Shown here piece after piece: positions 1 to 10,873 of a DNA stretch of 64,000 nucleotides. Below the pieces are notes generated by a model. The model was not told the DNA's origin. It was given only the letters and a program-made list of their open reading frames with translations, and did no database searches. The position numbers were made by a program, and so were the translations under genes. Source of the stretch: Oopsacas minuta (Eukaryota > Porifera > Hexactinellida > Lyssacinosida > Leucopsacidae); contig JAKMXF010000222.1 in assembly GCA_024704765.1 (NCBI GenBank), positions 434,001-498,000 on the forward strand, in the 5' to 3' direction. The first letter of the stretch is position 1. Every line of letters starts with the position of its first letter.

Positions 1-210
1 TTTTATAGAAAAATACTGAATTTTATGCAGAAATGGCTCTGTTGGCTCCTTCAAAAATGGAGCGTCGCTCCACCTTCCGCTCATGAATCATGAATAGAGG
101 GTGTACTCGGAGCGCGCTCATTTCATGCTCTGCTAAATTGTAAATATCATTCCAAATGTTTTTCATCAGAAATACGTTTGTGTTTTATATGATTTTTGTT
201 TGACTTTTAG

Positions 211-519
211 TATATTTTGGAAGAATGATTGGTTCATCTGTATATCCATTGGATAACTTTGCAACTTTACAGCACAGTACTACTCTTCATTGCTCAACTC
301 AATATGCTAACTCTGCAGTAAAGATAGGCTGGAGCTTTACGCCGATTGGCCAGGATATAGAAGAATCGTTAACCGATTCAGCAAGATGGGATTCATCATC
401 TAGTAACAGTAAATTATATGTCAGTACTTCAAAACTAGGCTTCTATTCTTGTTACACTATCCAAGGAGGAGTATCTAAGAAGTATACAGTTAACCTTAGC
501 CAACCACCTCTAGATAAAG
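211..519 (+). CDS. Ig-like domain exon
   Basis: The open frame holds an Ig pattern: a first Cys in LHCST, a Trp about 14 residues later in KIGWSF, and a second Cys in the motif FYSCY. A TTTTAG acceptor precedes position 211 and an AAAG/GTATTG donor follows 519. The exon leaves in phase 1, which matches the lectin exon at 1761. It is the leftmost visible exon of the lectin/FN3 gene. The call as Ig is good; membership in the same transcript is inferred from phase and spacing. Confidence 0.6.
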
Positions 520-3500
520 GTATTGTATCTAAACTTTTATTTAAGTACTACTCAGTAAAGTGCAAGTGGTTATTTATTTAACTTGCCTTGGCCTGTACAA
601 CACAATGGGCAGGCCTGGGAACTTCATAATTTTGACAAGACACTTTATTTTGCTTCTGCCTGGCCCTTGCATAATATATACTAATACTTCGATTTTTGTA
701 TTTTGTGATCAAATCGATCTCTGCCTTCTGGCCTCGAATATGAATGAAAACGTTTTATACTCGAAAAGTTGTCCACACTTTGTTATTCTAGTTTGTAAAA
801 AGGAATAGTTTGTGAGTTTGCAACAAAATTTTATTACTAGAAGTACTATCAATAATATATAATTCATGTTTTGTAGTAATAACTAAGATAAAATTAAAGA
901 CCTGGGCTGCTTGGCACAAGCAAAATTTATCCTTCTGGCCATAATTCGTCCTACAATATGGAATATTGGACAATCCATGGCCAAGTTAGTCCAAGAAATT
1001 GTTGAGCGAATCTTCCACCTGGCCCAGTATTAAACTCTAACTGTTCATTGCTAGATGTGTACTAATTTAGTGCTCTAGGATATTATTATGGAAATACACA
1101 ATTGTTTAATTAGTGTATAATGAAGAATATTGAAAAAATTATTTACAAATATGATAGTTTAATAACTAATAATACTTTACTAGGTTTCCTATTTCATCTG
1201 AAAGCTCATCAGCATGCCCCCCTTTATACTTGTAATCTTTCAATCTGCCCCTTCCAAACAATCCTAGAAAAACCCTGCAAATGATCCATTATATTTCTTT
1301 GATTGATTTCATATATATTTCAATGTATTTCTCTTTCTTGCTCCCCTTCTCATACTCATTCATCTATTTCCTTAATTTTCGTCATGCTTTCCCACCCCGT
1401 GAGCACGCTGGCACGCTACTGCTAATGTATGATATTTTCAACAATATTACAATGTTTATCAACATTACATTCATACTTATATGGAAAAGCCCAGTTAAAG
1501 TTAAATAATTTCTACTTTTTACTGTGCCGACTATAATATAGTTAGTGGCACAGTTCTAAAATTGTTGACTTTCTTAGTCGGTAGATATATAATGGTAAGT
1601 ATATATGTGTTTGCTCAGTTTATTGTTTAACTAATCCCACTAATCAGCTGTTTGGACAATTTTTCACTGGGTATGCATTGAAATGTGAATGGCGTGTATT
1701 ACATATTCCTAAATAAATAAAGGTTTCTTCATTTTAGGAATGTTTAAACCCATATTCTAGGTTGTCAAGGTGGTTATTGCTTTGGAGTATTCAAACCAGA
1801 CAGAGCTATCAATTGGGCAACTGCTCAATCTAATTGTATATCGTGGGGAGGAGATCTAGCTTCCATTCGGTCGATGGGAGAAGAGAAATATATTCTGAGT
1901 TTAGGAAACTCTAGTTATGGATCTTGTTGGATAGGACATCATGACAGATACAATGAAGCAGGTGAGAATGCTACTCTATTCGTGTCTGTAGGAGGGAGTA
2001 CCAGTTCATATAGGAACTTCTATATTAATGAACCTAATCAGTCTGGTAATGAAGATTGTGTTGCGTTGAGAGATTGGGATGAAGGAGGATGGAGAGATGT
2101 TCCTTGTGATAGCACAAACATGTGTTATGTTTGTGGGAAACCAAGTGAGTGAAACTAACTATGGAATCTATCATAATTTTCTACAATTTTTCATATTCTT
2201 AATAGATTGTAGAGAAGATTCTTGCTTTGAGGTATTAACTAGAAGTACTGGAGTGGATTGGGAATCTGCACAGTCTCAGTGTGAGTTAAAAGGAGGCTCT
2301 CTTGCTTCAATAAGCTCAGAACTCGAAGAGAAATTCATACTCAATTTAATGACTGATTCTAGTAGTCAATGTTGGATTGGATTAAATGATCGTGACAGAG
2401 AAGCTGGTTTAAACCCGAATGATTATACCTGGGAAGATGGCAATAATGCAATTTATAGGCACTTCAGAGATGAAGTAGTAAACACATATAGAGATTGTGC
2501 TGTGTTATCACGTGAAGATGGTACTTGGGTTAGTGCAGATTGTAATGACACTTATACTTGCTACATTTGCAAAGGAGCAGGTAATTCGCTTACGTATACA
2601 TTTTATAGACTATATTCGAAATTGGGAGTTTTTGTAAAATTTCTACCTATATCGCCAATTGTAAATTGTCCTTATTTCCGTATATTCCTTTTGTTACTAC
2701 GTATTCTAGTTGCAAATTGTGAGCTTTTACATCATTGTGCTGGCATAGTAAGGGATATTTTATCTATTAGAATTTCTTATATAATCAGGCATTTGCAGTC
2801 GTCCAGCAGCTAAGTAGGTATTTTGAAACATGACACATTATATATATATAACACTGAATAGTTACTTGAACAATAGAAATGTATAATGTAGGTAAACAGA
2901 CTGGAGCACAGCTTGGCGTTCGTTTCTCACGTTAATATAGCATTACTCTATTCCATCCAATGAAATGTCATATCTAGGATGATTTTACATTTTCCTCTGA
3001 GGACTGAGGTCGTTATGAATAAATAGGGCATCTCACTATATAATATTCTTATCATAAAATAATTTTCATTCAGGGGAAGATTACAATTTTTGAATTAGTT
3101 TTATTGGTTTTTTAGACAAAATGGTAGAAAAGCTTTAAAATGTTCAAAGTACCTTATTTGAACGATTTTTGTACAATCTACATTGCGCCATTGGTATACC
3201 CTAGGGTGGAATGCAGTAGTAAATTCAGGCTAAAATCTATACGTATATCACCACGATTGCCACGGGAACTGAATTTCAAGCCCACTCGCACGGCAACCCC
3301 CAATAATACCTGTAATATACTTTTATCTATTCTAGAACTTTGTCAGTCTGGTTACATGTTCAACCCATCTCAATATGACTGTTTGGATATCAATGAGTGT
3401 TCAGTAGCCAATGATTGTGAACAAATATGCACTAATACAGTGGGGAGTTACACGTGCTCCTGTAGAGAGAGATACTATCTATCTAACTTCACTTCTTGTG

Positions 3501-5614
3501 AACTAATCCATCTGGAAATAGAACTGAATGGAACAAGTTCATCTAGTAAATCAATTCAACTCAATTGGTATACAATGTATCGTCCCAGTAATAGATTAAG
3601 TGAGATTAGCTATAGTGTGTGGATACGAGATATTACATTTGAAGTAGATAGGCGCTTTGGGCTAAAATATACAACTAGCTATCAAAAACAATTAGTACTT
3701 GATCTATTACCTTTCAGAACATACGAAATATACATAGAAGCTATTGACAATGAAACAAGAAACTCATCTAACACTATTACAATACAAACTCTTACAGACA
3801 TACCCAGTACACCTCCTGCTACACTGAATGCATTTAGTACAAATCCTATCACAATAAGATTGAACTTGTCTCCTCCCAGTAGAGAAACCAGGAATGGAAT
3901 AATCATAGGATACAGTATTCTATATTCAAGAATTGATCAAACCAGAGAGCAACAAGAACTGATCAGTGCTAATCTACATACATATGATGTCACAAATCTA
4001 GCAGAATACACAAACTACAAGATTCGAGTAGCTGCTATCACTTCAGCTGGTACAGGCGTATACACAGAGTATGTTCGTACTCGTACTATGGAGAGTATTC
4101 CTACAGCCAGTCCTATCATTGTCTTCATAGCTAAATCTCCTAACTCTATAGAACTCCTATTGAAACCTCCAAGCGATCTTGAAGAAGTAAATGGAGTTAT
4201 CACAGCCTATACAGTTGTATACAGTGGTGATAATGTTGATACAGAAGACAGGACTGAAATATTCACAGTTGAATCAGCTGTGTATTATCTAACACCTATC
4301 AGTGTTAACTTAACTGGACTTGAAGAGGCAGTTGGATATAGTATACAGGCTAGAATCAGTACAAAAGTAGGAGGAGGTCCATACTCCACAGCTGTTGAAG
4401 TAACAACAACAGAAACTGCTCCTACTGGTCCTCCTCTACTATTCAACATTCTCATCCATTTACCTACTCTACTAACTATATCTTGGAGTCCTCCTGAACT
4501 AGAGCTACAGAATGGTATCATCACAGGATATCTCGTGCATTATCATGGTATAAGTATTGATACTGATGAACGTAACTTCACAACTCAATCTCTAATAGTC
4601 AATCTTACAAATTTGGAAGAAGGAGCTCTCTACGAGATAGAAGTGTGTGCATTAAATAATGCTGGAGAGGGACCTTGTCTAGAAGTGGAGAATAGGACAC
4701 AAGAGATTCCTCCCAGTCAATGTCCACAGAATGTACAGGTAGAAGTGGATGGATCCACTTCATTACTCATATCTTGGAATAGTATGCTGATGACTGAAGA
4801 GAATGGTGTTATCACAAGCTATATGATTATTGCTAAAGGACATGGTTACGACACAGGGGAGTATGTAAGAACTGCGAAATCTGATGCTACCTACTTTACT
4901 ATTGAGGATCTACAAGAAGCTAATGAATACAGTGTCAGTATTGCTGCAGCTAATAACGCTGGTATCGGGCCGTTTTCTACAGAGTTAACTGCAATAACTA
5001 ATGAAGATAATCCTTCCGGTGATCCTGAAGACTTGTTTGGTATTGGAACAGAGACTGTTATTCTACTTATTTGGAATCCTCCTGCCGGAATTGAAAGGAA
5101 TGGCAAGATCATTAAGTACGAAATTATGTATTTTGGTATTAATATTAACCGCACTAAGACACATTTGTTTACTACACAATTGAGGGTTGTAATACACAAT
5201 TTACATCCTGGAGAGAGATATCAACTTAAGATTAGAGCATTTACAGCACAGGGCGCAGGACCATATTCTCCCATTTTACCTATAGTTATGTATGAGAATA
5301 TACCAACAGCTCCTCCCACTAACATTACTCTTATTCCTCTATCTTCCACACAAATCCGTGTTACTTGGCAGGAACTCCCTCTATACGATAGAAACGGAGC
5401 TATCAGAGGTTATGATCTTTCTATTTCCCTTCTGAATAACTTCAGTCAAGTAAGAGTCACAGAAGTTAGTGAATTAGTAAGAACTTATACTTTTAGCAAC
5501 CTAGAACCTAACACTAGTTACTCAGTTAAAATTAGAGCTAGAACTCTTCCTGGAGCAGGTCCTTACTCTGAAGCTGTCAGTATAACTACCTTGGAGAAAT
5601 CTATTCCTGTATAA
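211..5614 (+). CDS. 3' part of a secreted Ig / C-type lectin / EGF / FN3 protein (5' end outside window)
   Basis: Exons read as 211-519, 1761-2144, 2206-2580 and 3336-5614. Every junction is phase 1 with GT-AG ends, so the four exons splice in frame. Domain order is Ig-like, two C-type lectin domains, one calcium-binding-type EGF, then seven FN3 repeats and a stop. No membrane segment follows the last FN3, so the product looks secreted or matrix-bound. The first exon of the gene, and with it the signal peptide, must lie to the left of the window. By family knowledge such modular proteins act in cell-surface recognition or matrix; the ligand is unknown. A further 3' exon cannot be excluded, because a GT lies just before the stop, but no coding exon is visible in 5615-6400. 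The product is not a recognised named orthologue. Confidence 0.72.
520..1760 (+). other. Intron between the Ig-like and first lectin exon
   Basis: No coding exon is seen here. The stretch is AT-rich with short shadow frames. A small imperfect stem lies near 1519-1556, with arms ACTGTGCC and GGCACAGT. Confidence 0.5.
1761..2144 (+). CDS. C-type lectin-like domain 1 (with EPN motif)
   Basis: One exon encodes a complete CTLD. It shows a paired CQGGYC start, the WATAQSNC helix region, the conserved CWIG core, an EPN motif in the long loop, then W-R-D before the C-terminal Cys pair. In the CTLD family EPN plus a W-N-D-like element marks the calcium site of mannose-type binders, so calcium-dependent sugar binding is plausible. 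A CATATTCTAG acceptor and a CCAA/GTGAGT donor bound the exon. It enters and leaves in phase 1, so it is a shuffling-competent module. Confidence 0.82.
2206..2580 (+). CDS. C-type lectin-like domain 2 (no EPN/QPD motif)
   Basis: A second complete CTLD exon follows after a 61-base intron. It starts CREDSCFE, has the WESAQSQC helix, CWIGLNDRD core and the CAVLS...CYIC C-terminal Cys set. The EPN triplet of the first domain is absent, so canonical calcium-sugar binding is unlikely; a protein-binding or structural role is an inference. The acceptor is TTCTTAATAG and the donor AGCAG/GTAATT. Phase 1 on both sides fits its neighbours. Confidence 0.82.
2581..3335 (+). other. Intron before the EGF/FN3 exon
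   Basis: Open frames extend into both ends of this stretch but lack domain features, and splice signals at 2581 and 3335 exclude them. Nothing else is recognised. Confidence 0.5.
3336..5614 (+). CDS. EGF-like domain followed by seven FN3 repeats in one exon
   Basis: The exon opens with a calcium-binding-type EGF: a DINEC start and a GSYTCSC core with six Cys spacing. Seven FN3 domains of about 95-100 residues follow. Each has the Trp or Leu core strand, a NG-x-I-x-x-Y strand-C motif and a terminal T-T-x-E linker. All seven FN3 units sit in a single intron-free exon of about 2.3 kb, unlike the minus-strand receptor, where every FN3 has its own exon. The frame ends at TAA 5612-5614 right after the last FN3 with no membrane helix. 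The 3140-3335 part of the open frame lies before the acceptor (TATTCTAG) and is not coding. Confidence 0.8.
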
Positions 5615-5920
5615 CCAATGAATAATCAGTTTAATATGTATATACATTCTGTAAATTGGCAGTCTGAGTCTGATGTAGTTATATATTCTGAAAAATTAGT
5701 GTGTGTGTTCCTAAGTATGCTTAATTCATTTTGTAACATTTCCAAAAATGTACTACCTTCCTCGATACCGACTGTTTGTTTGATATTTATAATCAGTACA
5801 GTGTTCGGGGAAGAACGGGGAAGACGACAAGATAACGAGAATTTTACCTGTTTTGCACTTTGTATGGACATGCCGATACTTATATTAATCAAAATTTCAA
5901 ATTTTCTCAAAGTATCGACA

Positions 5921-7443
5921 TATTTCAATTGGTCAGGTTTAGTTATTCTAATATGTGTAGCGATCAAGTTGGTCCGGTTGACTAATGTTATTTCTATTAG
6001 CAGTTCAGATATTGTTATGTTGAAACTTGACCAATTGGACTGTCTCCTAGGGTCATGACTAAATAATTAAACTAACTGACGTTCTAAAATAGGCAAAAAT
6101 AAAGGAACTTCACCTGAAGTTTGAACTAGGGTTCCTTATAAAAACAAGTAATCGAACTCCGAAACGAACAATGCACATTTTTCTTAATATTCAGTATGTA
6201 AAGATAATTTGGCTTCAATACACCGTATGGTTACGAAATCCTATTATAAATGAATATAGGCAATAATTCTAGTTGATGCAAAAATAATCGAATATGTATA
6301 TGTTTGGAAATAAAAGTAATTATTGTATGTAGGAATAATACACGTTAAAAAGGCTTAAAATAAATTCAAAGACCTTGACGAAACACTCATAAATACAGAA
6401 TAATTAATGGCAAGAGCGATAGAAGAATCCGTTTTAGACTTTATCTTGGTGAAGAATACTCGAAATGGACAGAATGGAGGTTTTAAAATGACATTAGTTG
6501 ATCGAGAGCTAACTACTCTAGAAAAAGATATTATTGTATGTTCAGCATGCACTGGTATCTTAAGGGAACCTGTATTAATAGGAAATAATTTCAAATGCAA
6601 ATCATGTCTTGAACCAGATGAAGATGGTAGAGCTTCAGAGCTAAGATTCGATTTAACTGATAAATTGAAGATAAACTGCCCGTTTATGAAAGAAGGATGT
6701 GTCTGGAAAGGTTCAATAGCAAATATAATTGATCATAAGAGACATTGTCAATTCTTTCTAAAAAGATTCCCCAATTGTCCTGAAATGGATACTGAGTGTA
6801 GTTTCAAGCAATATGGATGCGAGGTTGTTAAACAACGTAAATATATGGACAAACACGAACAAGATTTTCAAAATAAACATCTCAAATTGGTTGTTGAGCA
6901 CATTAAGAATACAGATGATACTTTGGCCAAACTTTCATCAGAACTTGGACGATTGAAGATTGAAATGAATTCAAAGTTTAAACAGGCGGAAAAGGATATG
7001 AAATATACATTTGGTGGAATTATTTTCGAACTTCCTGGAATTAAGGATAAAATGAAAACTAATCAAAGTTATAAAACAATGGAGTTCTATGTTGGATTAT
7101 ATAAATTTCAAGGAACTATCTATCCAAATTATAACAATGATAAGAATTTGGGAATTTTTATTCAAATAGTAAGAGGCAAATTCGACGAAGATATAATTTG
7201 GCCTTTTTCTGGAAAAATCTCGATTACACTATTGAATAAAGTGAATGAAGACAATTCAATATCAAAAAATTTTATAACTGAAGGTGAATCAGCTTTTAAG
7301 AAATTTTTTCATGAGTCTACAGCAATTGGCATTAATAAATTTGCAACACATGATACTATTTCAAAGAATGAATACTCGGGAGGAGATTCTATCAAGATCA
7401 AGATTTTGATACAATTTGATGCTCACTAATGTGTTTATGAATC
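5921..7443. repeat. Left arm of a large inverted duplication
   Basis: From about 5921 to 7443 the sequence matches the reverse complement of 10873 down to 9156 at high identity by eye. The match includes upstream non-coding DNA and a whole TRAF-like gene. The match stops just past the TRAF stop codon at GTTTATGAATCA. The arm is about 1.5 kb, with about 1.7 kb between the arms. Confidence 0.88.
6407..7429 (+). CDS. TRAF-like protein, copy 1 (RING-like, TRAF zinc fingers, coiled coil, MATH)
   Basis: A single-exon frame encodes 340 residues from ATG 6407. It has a degenerate RING-like Cys set (C45, C48, C64, C67) and a TRAF-type zinc finger (C91, C98, H110, C114). A second finger has C124, C131, C138 and H150, but its last ligand is Phe154 where the other copy has Cys. 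A coiled coil spans about 155-198 and a MATH/TRAF-C domain 199-340. TRAF proteins are trimeric adaptors or ubiquitin ligases below immune receptors; the partner here is unknown. The gene lies in the left arm of an inverted duplication and faces its twin at 9135-10202. The truncated RING makes ligase activity uncertain. Confidence 0.85.
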   Translation: MARAIEESVLDFILVKNTRNGQNGGFKMTLVDRELTTLEKDIIVCSACTGILREPVLIGNNFKCKSCLEPDEDGRASELRFDLTDKLKINCPFMKEGCVWKGSIANIIDHKRHCQFFLKRFPNCPEMDTECSFKQYGCEVVKQRKYMDKHEQDFQNKHLKLVVEHIKNTDDTLAKLSSELGRLKIEMNSKFKQAEKDMKYTFGGIIFELPGIKDKMKTNQSYKTMEFYVGLYKFQGTIYPNYNNDKNLGIFIQIVRGKFDEDIIWPFSGKISITLLNKVNEDNSISKNFITEGESAFKKFFHESTAIGINKFATHDTISKNEYSGGDSIKIKILIQFDAH

Positions 7444-8165
7444 AAGACATCAGTATAATTCCTATGATTACTAGTCTGCATATCTATCATGTGTTATGTT
7501 ACCACATCTTCCCACTAGTATGCTAGTTATATTTATTTCTGCTTAAGTATACTCACAATTTTCCTCTAATATATGTTAATTAGGCTATGTGAAGTAATTC
7601 TTAGTTTCATATCCATAATATTCTAGGGAAGTGGGGCGGGGATAATTCTTACATACGTATGTTTACTAGTAATATATTTCCTTGAAACTGCAATCTAGTG
7701 GATTACAGCATAGGCCATAATTATAGTTACTAAAGATCCAGGTTTCTCTGAGTTTTATTAGTTCAGAGAACACATGTTACTATTTACTAACTATTATCTA
7801 AAGAAACCTGTACACCCTGGGATCAATTAATAACAACAGAGGGATAATTAGAAAGCAAGACTGTCATTAAATTAGGAAATGTTTAAGAATATTTCGATAT
7901 CTCATTAGTTAATTGATAGAAATTACTAATAGTATAACTGCTGGCTGTCTTTAACGATCAATGAATTATTGCATTTGATCAAGCTACTTTAAGAGATTCT
8001 TCTATACAATTTATGGGATTTCTTTATAACTAATATGAATAAAGTTCATTATGATAACATACTATTCATATTACTCCAGCTGCCGCTTCGATAGGTATAA
8101 ATGGAGACATTTTTAGTATTTACAATTCCGGTATTTTTCTGTTTATCATTGTTTGTATTTTGATC
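7444..8165. other. Non-coding spacer between the TRAF copy 1 and GABARAP
   Basis: No credible coding frame, domain or repeat is seen. The stretch is AT-rich and probably holds the TRAF copy 1 3' end and the GABARAP promoter. Confidence 0.4.
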
Positions 8166-8519
8166 ATGCGTTGGGAATTTAAAGAAACTTATTCATTTGA
8201 AGCTCGTTGTAAAGAATCTGCAAAGATTTTGATGAAATATACTGACAGAATTCCTGTTATCGTTGAAAAAGTTCCTAAATCATCTATCGCGGATATTGAC
8301 AAGAAAAAATTTCTTGTTCCATCTGATTTAAGTGTAGCGCAATTCATGTATATAATTCGAAGGAGAATCCAATTGCCACCTGAGAAAGCTATGTTCTTAT
8401 TTGTGAACAAATCCATGCCTACTACTAGTACCCCGATAAGTAGCATCTATGAAGAGCATAAAGATGAAGATGGGTTTTTGTATATTGCATATGGAGGGGA
8501 GAATACTTTTGGTTTCTAG
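8166..8519 (+). CDS. GABARAP: GABARAP-type ATG8 ubiquitin-like protein, intronless
   Basis: From ATG 8166 the frame gives 117 residues, exactly the usual GABARAP length. An in-frame TTG six bases upstream was not chosen. Family marks are the basic helical N-terminus, [20 protein letters not shown], the RRRIQLP strand region and the [11 protein letters not shown]-terminal part. Gly116 is followed by a single Phe, the form ATG4 proteases trim to expose Gly for lipid conjugation. The protein would act on autophagosome and trafficking membranes. The gene has no intron and sits in the spacer between two inverted TRAF arms, so it may be a retrocopy; an intact frame and intact Gly argue for function. 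Confidence 0.93.
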   Translation: MRWEFKETYSFEARCKESAKILMKYTDRIPVIVEKVPKSSIADIDKKKFLVPSDLSVAQFMYIIRRRIQLPPEKAMFLFVNKSMPTTSTPISSIYEEHKDEDGFLYIAYGGENTFGF

Positions 8520-9134
8520 CATAGAACAGAATTATTTGATAAGGTTTATGTTATCCATAGTTCAATGCGTTTGTTTCTTGTTCTAATTCAATATTATCTT
8601 CTAATTTAATATTATTCCTATTATGGTTATGGTTATGTCATATTATATTACGATTATATATCTATATTATTAAATCTCATTAGTTGTCTGTATGGTCTTT
8701 GTCATAGGCGAAACTGACGATTTTGGGTGGATATATGACCACCCTGGATTCTGAGTGCTCACCCGATTTGACCCACCGTAATACAAATAGTATAGGGCGG
8801 GTGGGCATGACGTCATCTGTACCCACCATGACTCATGAGCCTAGTTGCGCCAATGTTCTTCGTTATCAAGGAAACCAACCCCTTGTAAGTTGAAACTGTT
8901 TCCCTGTATATTTTCTAGAAACCCTGGATTTTCAAATTTTATATGCAAATTATATGATTTTACCTTTTATTTATCAGGAAAGTACGTCAATATAACTCGA
9001 TCAAACTAAACATATCGAATATGCTGATACAAGTACTTATTACAAAAGAGCAATACACACTACTCTACATTAGCAATCATTACACTATTTAGATACATAA
9101 ATAAAGATACGTAGATAAGGAACAAAACTACGAT
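8520..9134. other. Spacer with one MITE, otherwise empty
   Basis: This is the GABARAP 3' flank plus the 3' flank of the minus-strand TRAF copy 2. Apart from the palindromic element at 8703-8855, nothing is recognised. Confidence 0.4.
8703..8855. mobile_element. Palindromic MITE, family with CATAGGC ends (copy 1)
   Basis: Imperfect terminal inverted repeats start CATAGGCGAAACT and end AGTTGCGCCAATG. The interior matches the reverse complement of 13917-14082, including a GACGTCAT core. Two homologous palindromic copies in one window mark a short non-autonomous transposon. No transposase is present and the superfamily is unknown. Confidence 0.65.
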
Positions 9135-10202
9135 TTAGTAATAACGATTAATTCGTGATTCATAAACACATTGTTGAGCATCAAATTGTATCAAAATCTT
9201 AATCTTGATAGAATCTCCTCCTGAGTATTCATTCCTTGAAATAGTATCATGTGTTGCTAATTTATTAATGCCAATTGGTTTAGAGTCATGACAAAATTTC
9301 TTAAAAGCTGATTCACCTTTAGTTGTAAAAGTACTTGATATTGAATTGTGTTCATTCACTTTATTCAATAGTGTAATCGAGATATCTCCAGAAAAAGGCC
9401 AAATTATATCTTCGTCGAATTTGCCTTTTACTATTTGAATAAAAATTCCCAAATTCTTATCATTGTTATGATTAAGATAGATAGTTCCTTGAAATTTATA
9501 TAATCCAACATAGAACTCCATTGTTTTATAATTTTGATTAGTTTTCATTTTATCCTTAATTCCAGGAAGTTCGAAAATAATTCCACCAAATGTACATTTC
9601 ATATCATTTTCTGTCTGTTTCAACTGTTGATTTAAATCTTGAAATTGTGCCTTTAATGTTCCAAGTTCTGATGAAACCTTCTGCAGAGTATTATCTGTAT
9701 TCTTAATATGCTTATCCATCAATTTGAGATGTTTCGTTTGACAATCTTGCTCGTGATTTTCCATATATTTGCGTTTTGTTACAACCTCGCATCCATATCG
9801 CTTGAAACTACATTCAGTAACACTTTCTGGACAATTGGGGAATTTGAGTAGAAAATATTGACAATGTCTCTTATGATCAATTATATTTGCTATTGAACCT
9901 TTCCAGACACATCCTTCTTTCATAAACGGGCAGTTTATCTGCAAGTTTTTCGTTATCTTGTCTTGTAGCTCTGAAGCTCTACCATCTTCATCTGGTTCAA
10001 GACATGATTTGCATTTGAAATTATTTCCTATTAATACAGGTTCCCTTAAGATACCAGTGCATGCTGAACATACAATGATATCTTTTTCTAGAGTAGTTAG
10101 CTCTCGATCAACTAATGTCATTTTAAAACCTCCATTCTGTCCATTTCGAGTATTCTTCACCAAGATAAAGTCTAAAACGGATTCTTCTATCGCTCTTGCC
10201 AT
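9135..10202 (-). CDS. TRAF-like protein, copy 2
   Basis: A single-exon frame gives 355 residues from ATG 10202-10200. It is nearly the same protein as the plus-strand copy 1 at 6407-7429. The zinc-finger ligand lost in copy 1 is present here (the motif HEQDCQ), so copy 2 has the more complete second TRAF finger. It differs in the linker after the RING-like part and in the coiled coil. The C-terminus runs about a dozen codons past the copy 1 stop because CACTAA is CAACAA here, taking it just past the duplicated segment. Role as for copy 1: an adaptor with a MATH domain. It faces copy 1 across the GABARAP gene. Confidence 0.85.
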   Translation of the reverse strand: MARAIEESVLDFILVKNTRNGQNGGFKMTLVDRELTTLEKDIIVCSACTGILREPVLIGNNFKCKSCLEPDEDGRASELQDKITKNLQINCPFMKEGCVWKGSIANIIDHKRHCQYFLLKFPNCPESVTECSFKRYGCEVVTKRKYMENHEQDCQTKHLKLMDKHIKNTDNTLQKVSSELGTLKAQFQDLNQQLKQTENDMKCTFGGIIFELPGIKDKMKTNQNYKTMEFYVGLYKFQGTIYLNHNNDKNLGIFIQIVKGKFDEDIIWPFSGDISITLLNKVNEHNSISSTFTTKGESAFKKFCHDSKPIGINKLATHDTISRNEYSGGDSIKIKILIQFDAQQCVYESRINRYY

Positions 10203-10873
10203 TAATTATTCTGTATTTATGAGTGTTTCGTCAAGGTCTTTGAATTTATTTTAAGCCTTTTTAACGTGTATTATTCCTACATACAATAATTACTTTTATT
10301 TCCAAACATATACATATTCGATGTTTTTGCATCAACTAGAATTACAGATTCCTTATATATAGCTCAACTATAGTATAGTATAGTTTTTTGTAATACAAAA
10401 CCCCCATACCCTCATTCCAAAAAGGTGGCTTTCATTAGGCCTAACAAATGACCTTTCCTCGAACATAGAAAAGCTAATACACAAAAACTGTACTATAGTA
10501 TAGTTGAGCTATATATAAGATATTTGCTAGAATTATTGCCTTTATTCATTTATAATAGGGCTTCGTAACCATACGGTGTATTGAAGCCAAATTATCTTTA
10601 CATACTGAATATTAAGAAAAATGTGCATTGTTCGTTTCGGAGTTCGAATACATCTTTTATAAGGAACCCTAGTTCAAACTTCAGGTGAAGTTCCTTTATT
10701 TTTGCCTATTTCAGAACATCAGTTAGTTTAATTATTTAGTCATGACCGTAGGAGACAGTCCAATTGGTCAAGTTTCAACATAACATCTGAACTGCTAATA
10801 GAAATAACATTAGTCAACCGGGCCAACTTGATCGCTACATATATTAGAATAACTAAACTTGACCAATTGAAAT
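9156..10873. repeat. Right arm of the large inverted duplication
   Basis: This is the reverse-complement partner of 5921-7443. It is about 190 bases longer because a 182-base MITE with its 9-base target copy (10345-10535) lies only in this arm. The arm ends near 10873, about 330 bases from the stop codon of the receptor gene. Confidence 0.88.
10345..10526. mobile_element. 182-base MITE with about 35-base inverted ends and 9-base target duplication
   Basis: The left end reads CAGATTCCTTATATATAGCT. The inverted right end reads CAAATATCTTATATATAGCT. CTAGAATTA is found directly on both sides (10336-10344 and 10527-10535). The left inverted-duplication arm shows the empty site with one CTAGAATTA. 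A 9-base target copy is typical of Mutator-like elements, which is the best superfamily guess. A fragment with the same CTATAGTATAGT motif lies near 57525-57560. Confidence 0.8.

Noticed and set aside
3140-3335. N-terminal extension of the EGF/FN3 frame
   Set aside because: It precedes a good acceptor, shows no domain and would break the phase-1 exon chain.
8160-8165. TTG start for GABARAP
   Set aside because: An ATG six bases later gives the exact family length.
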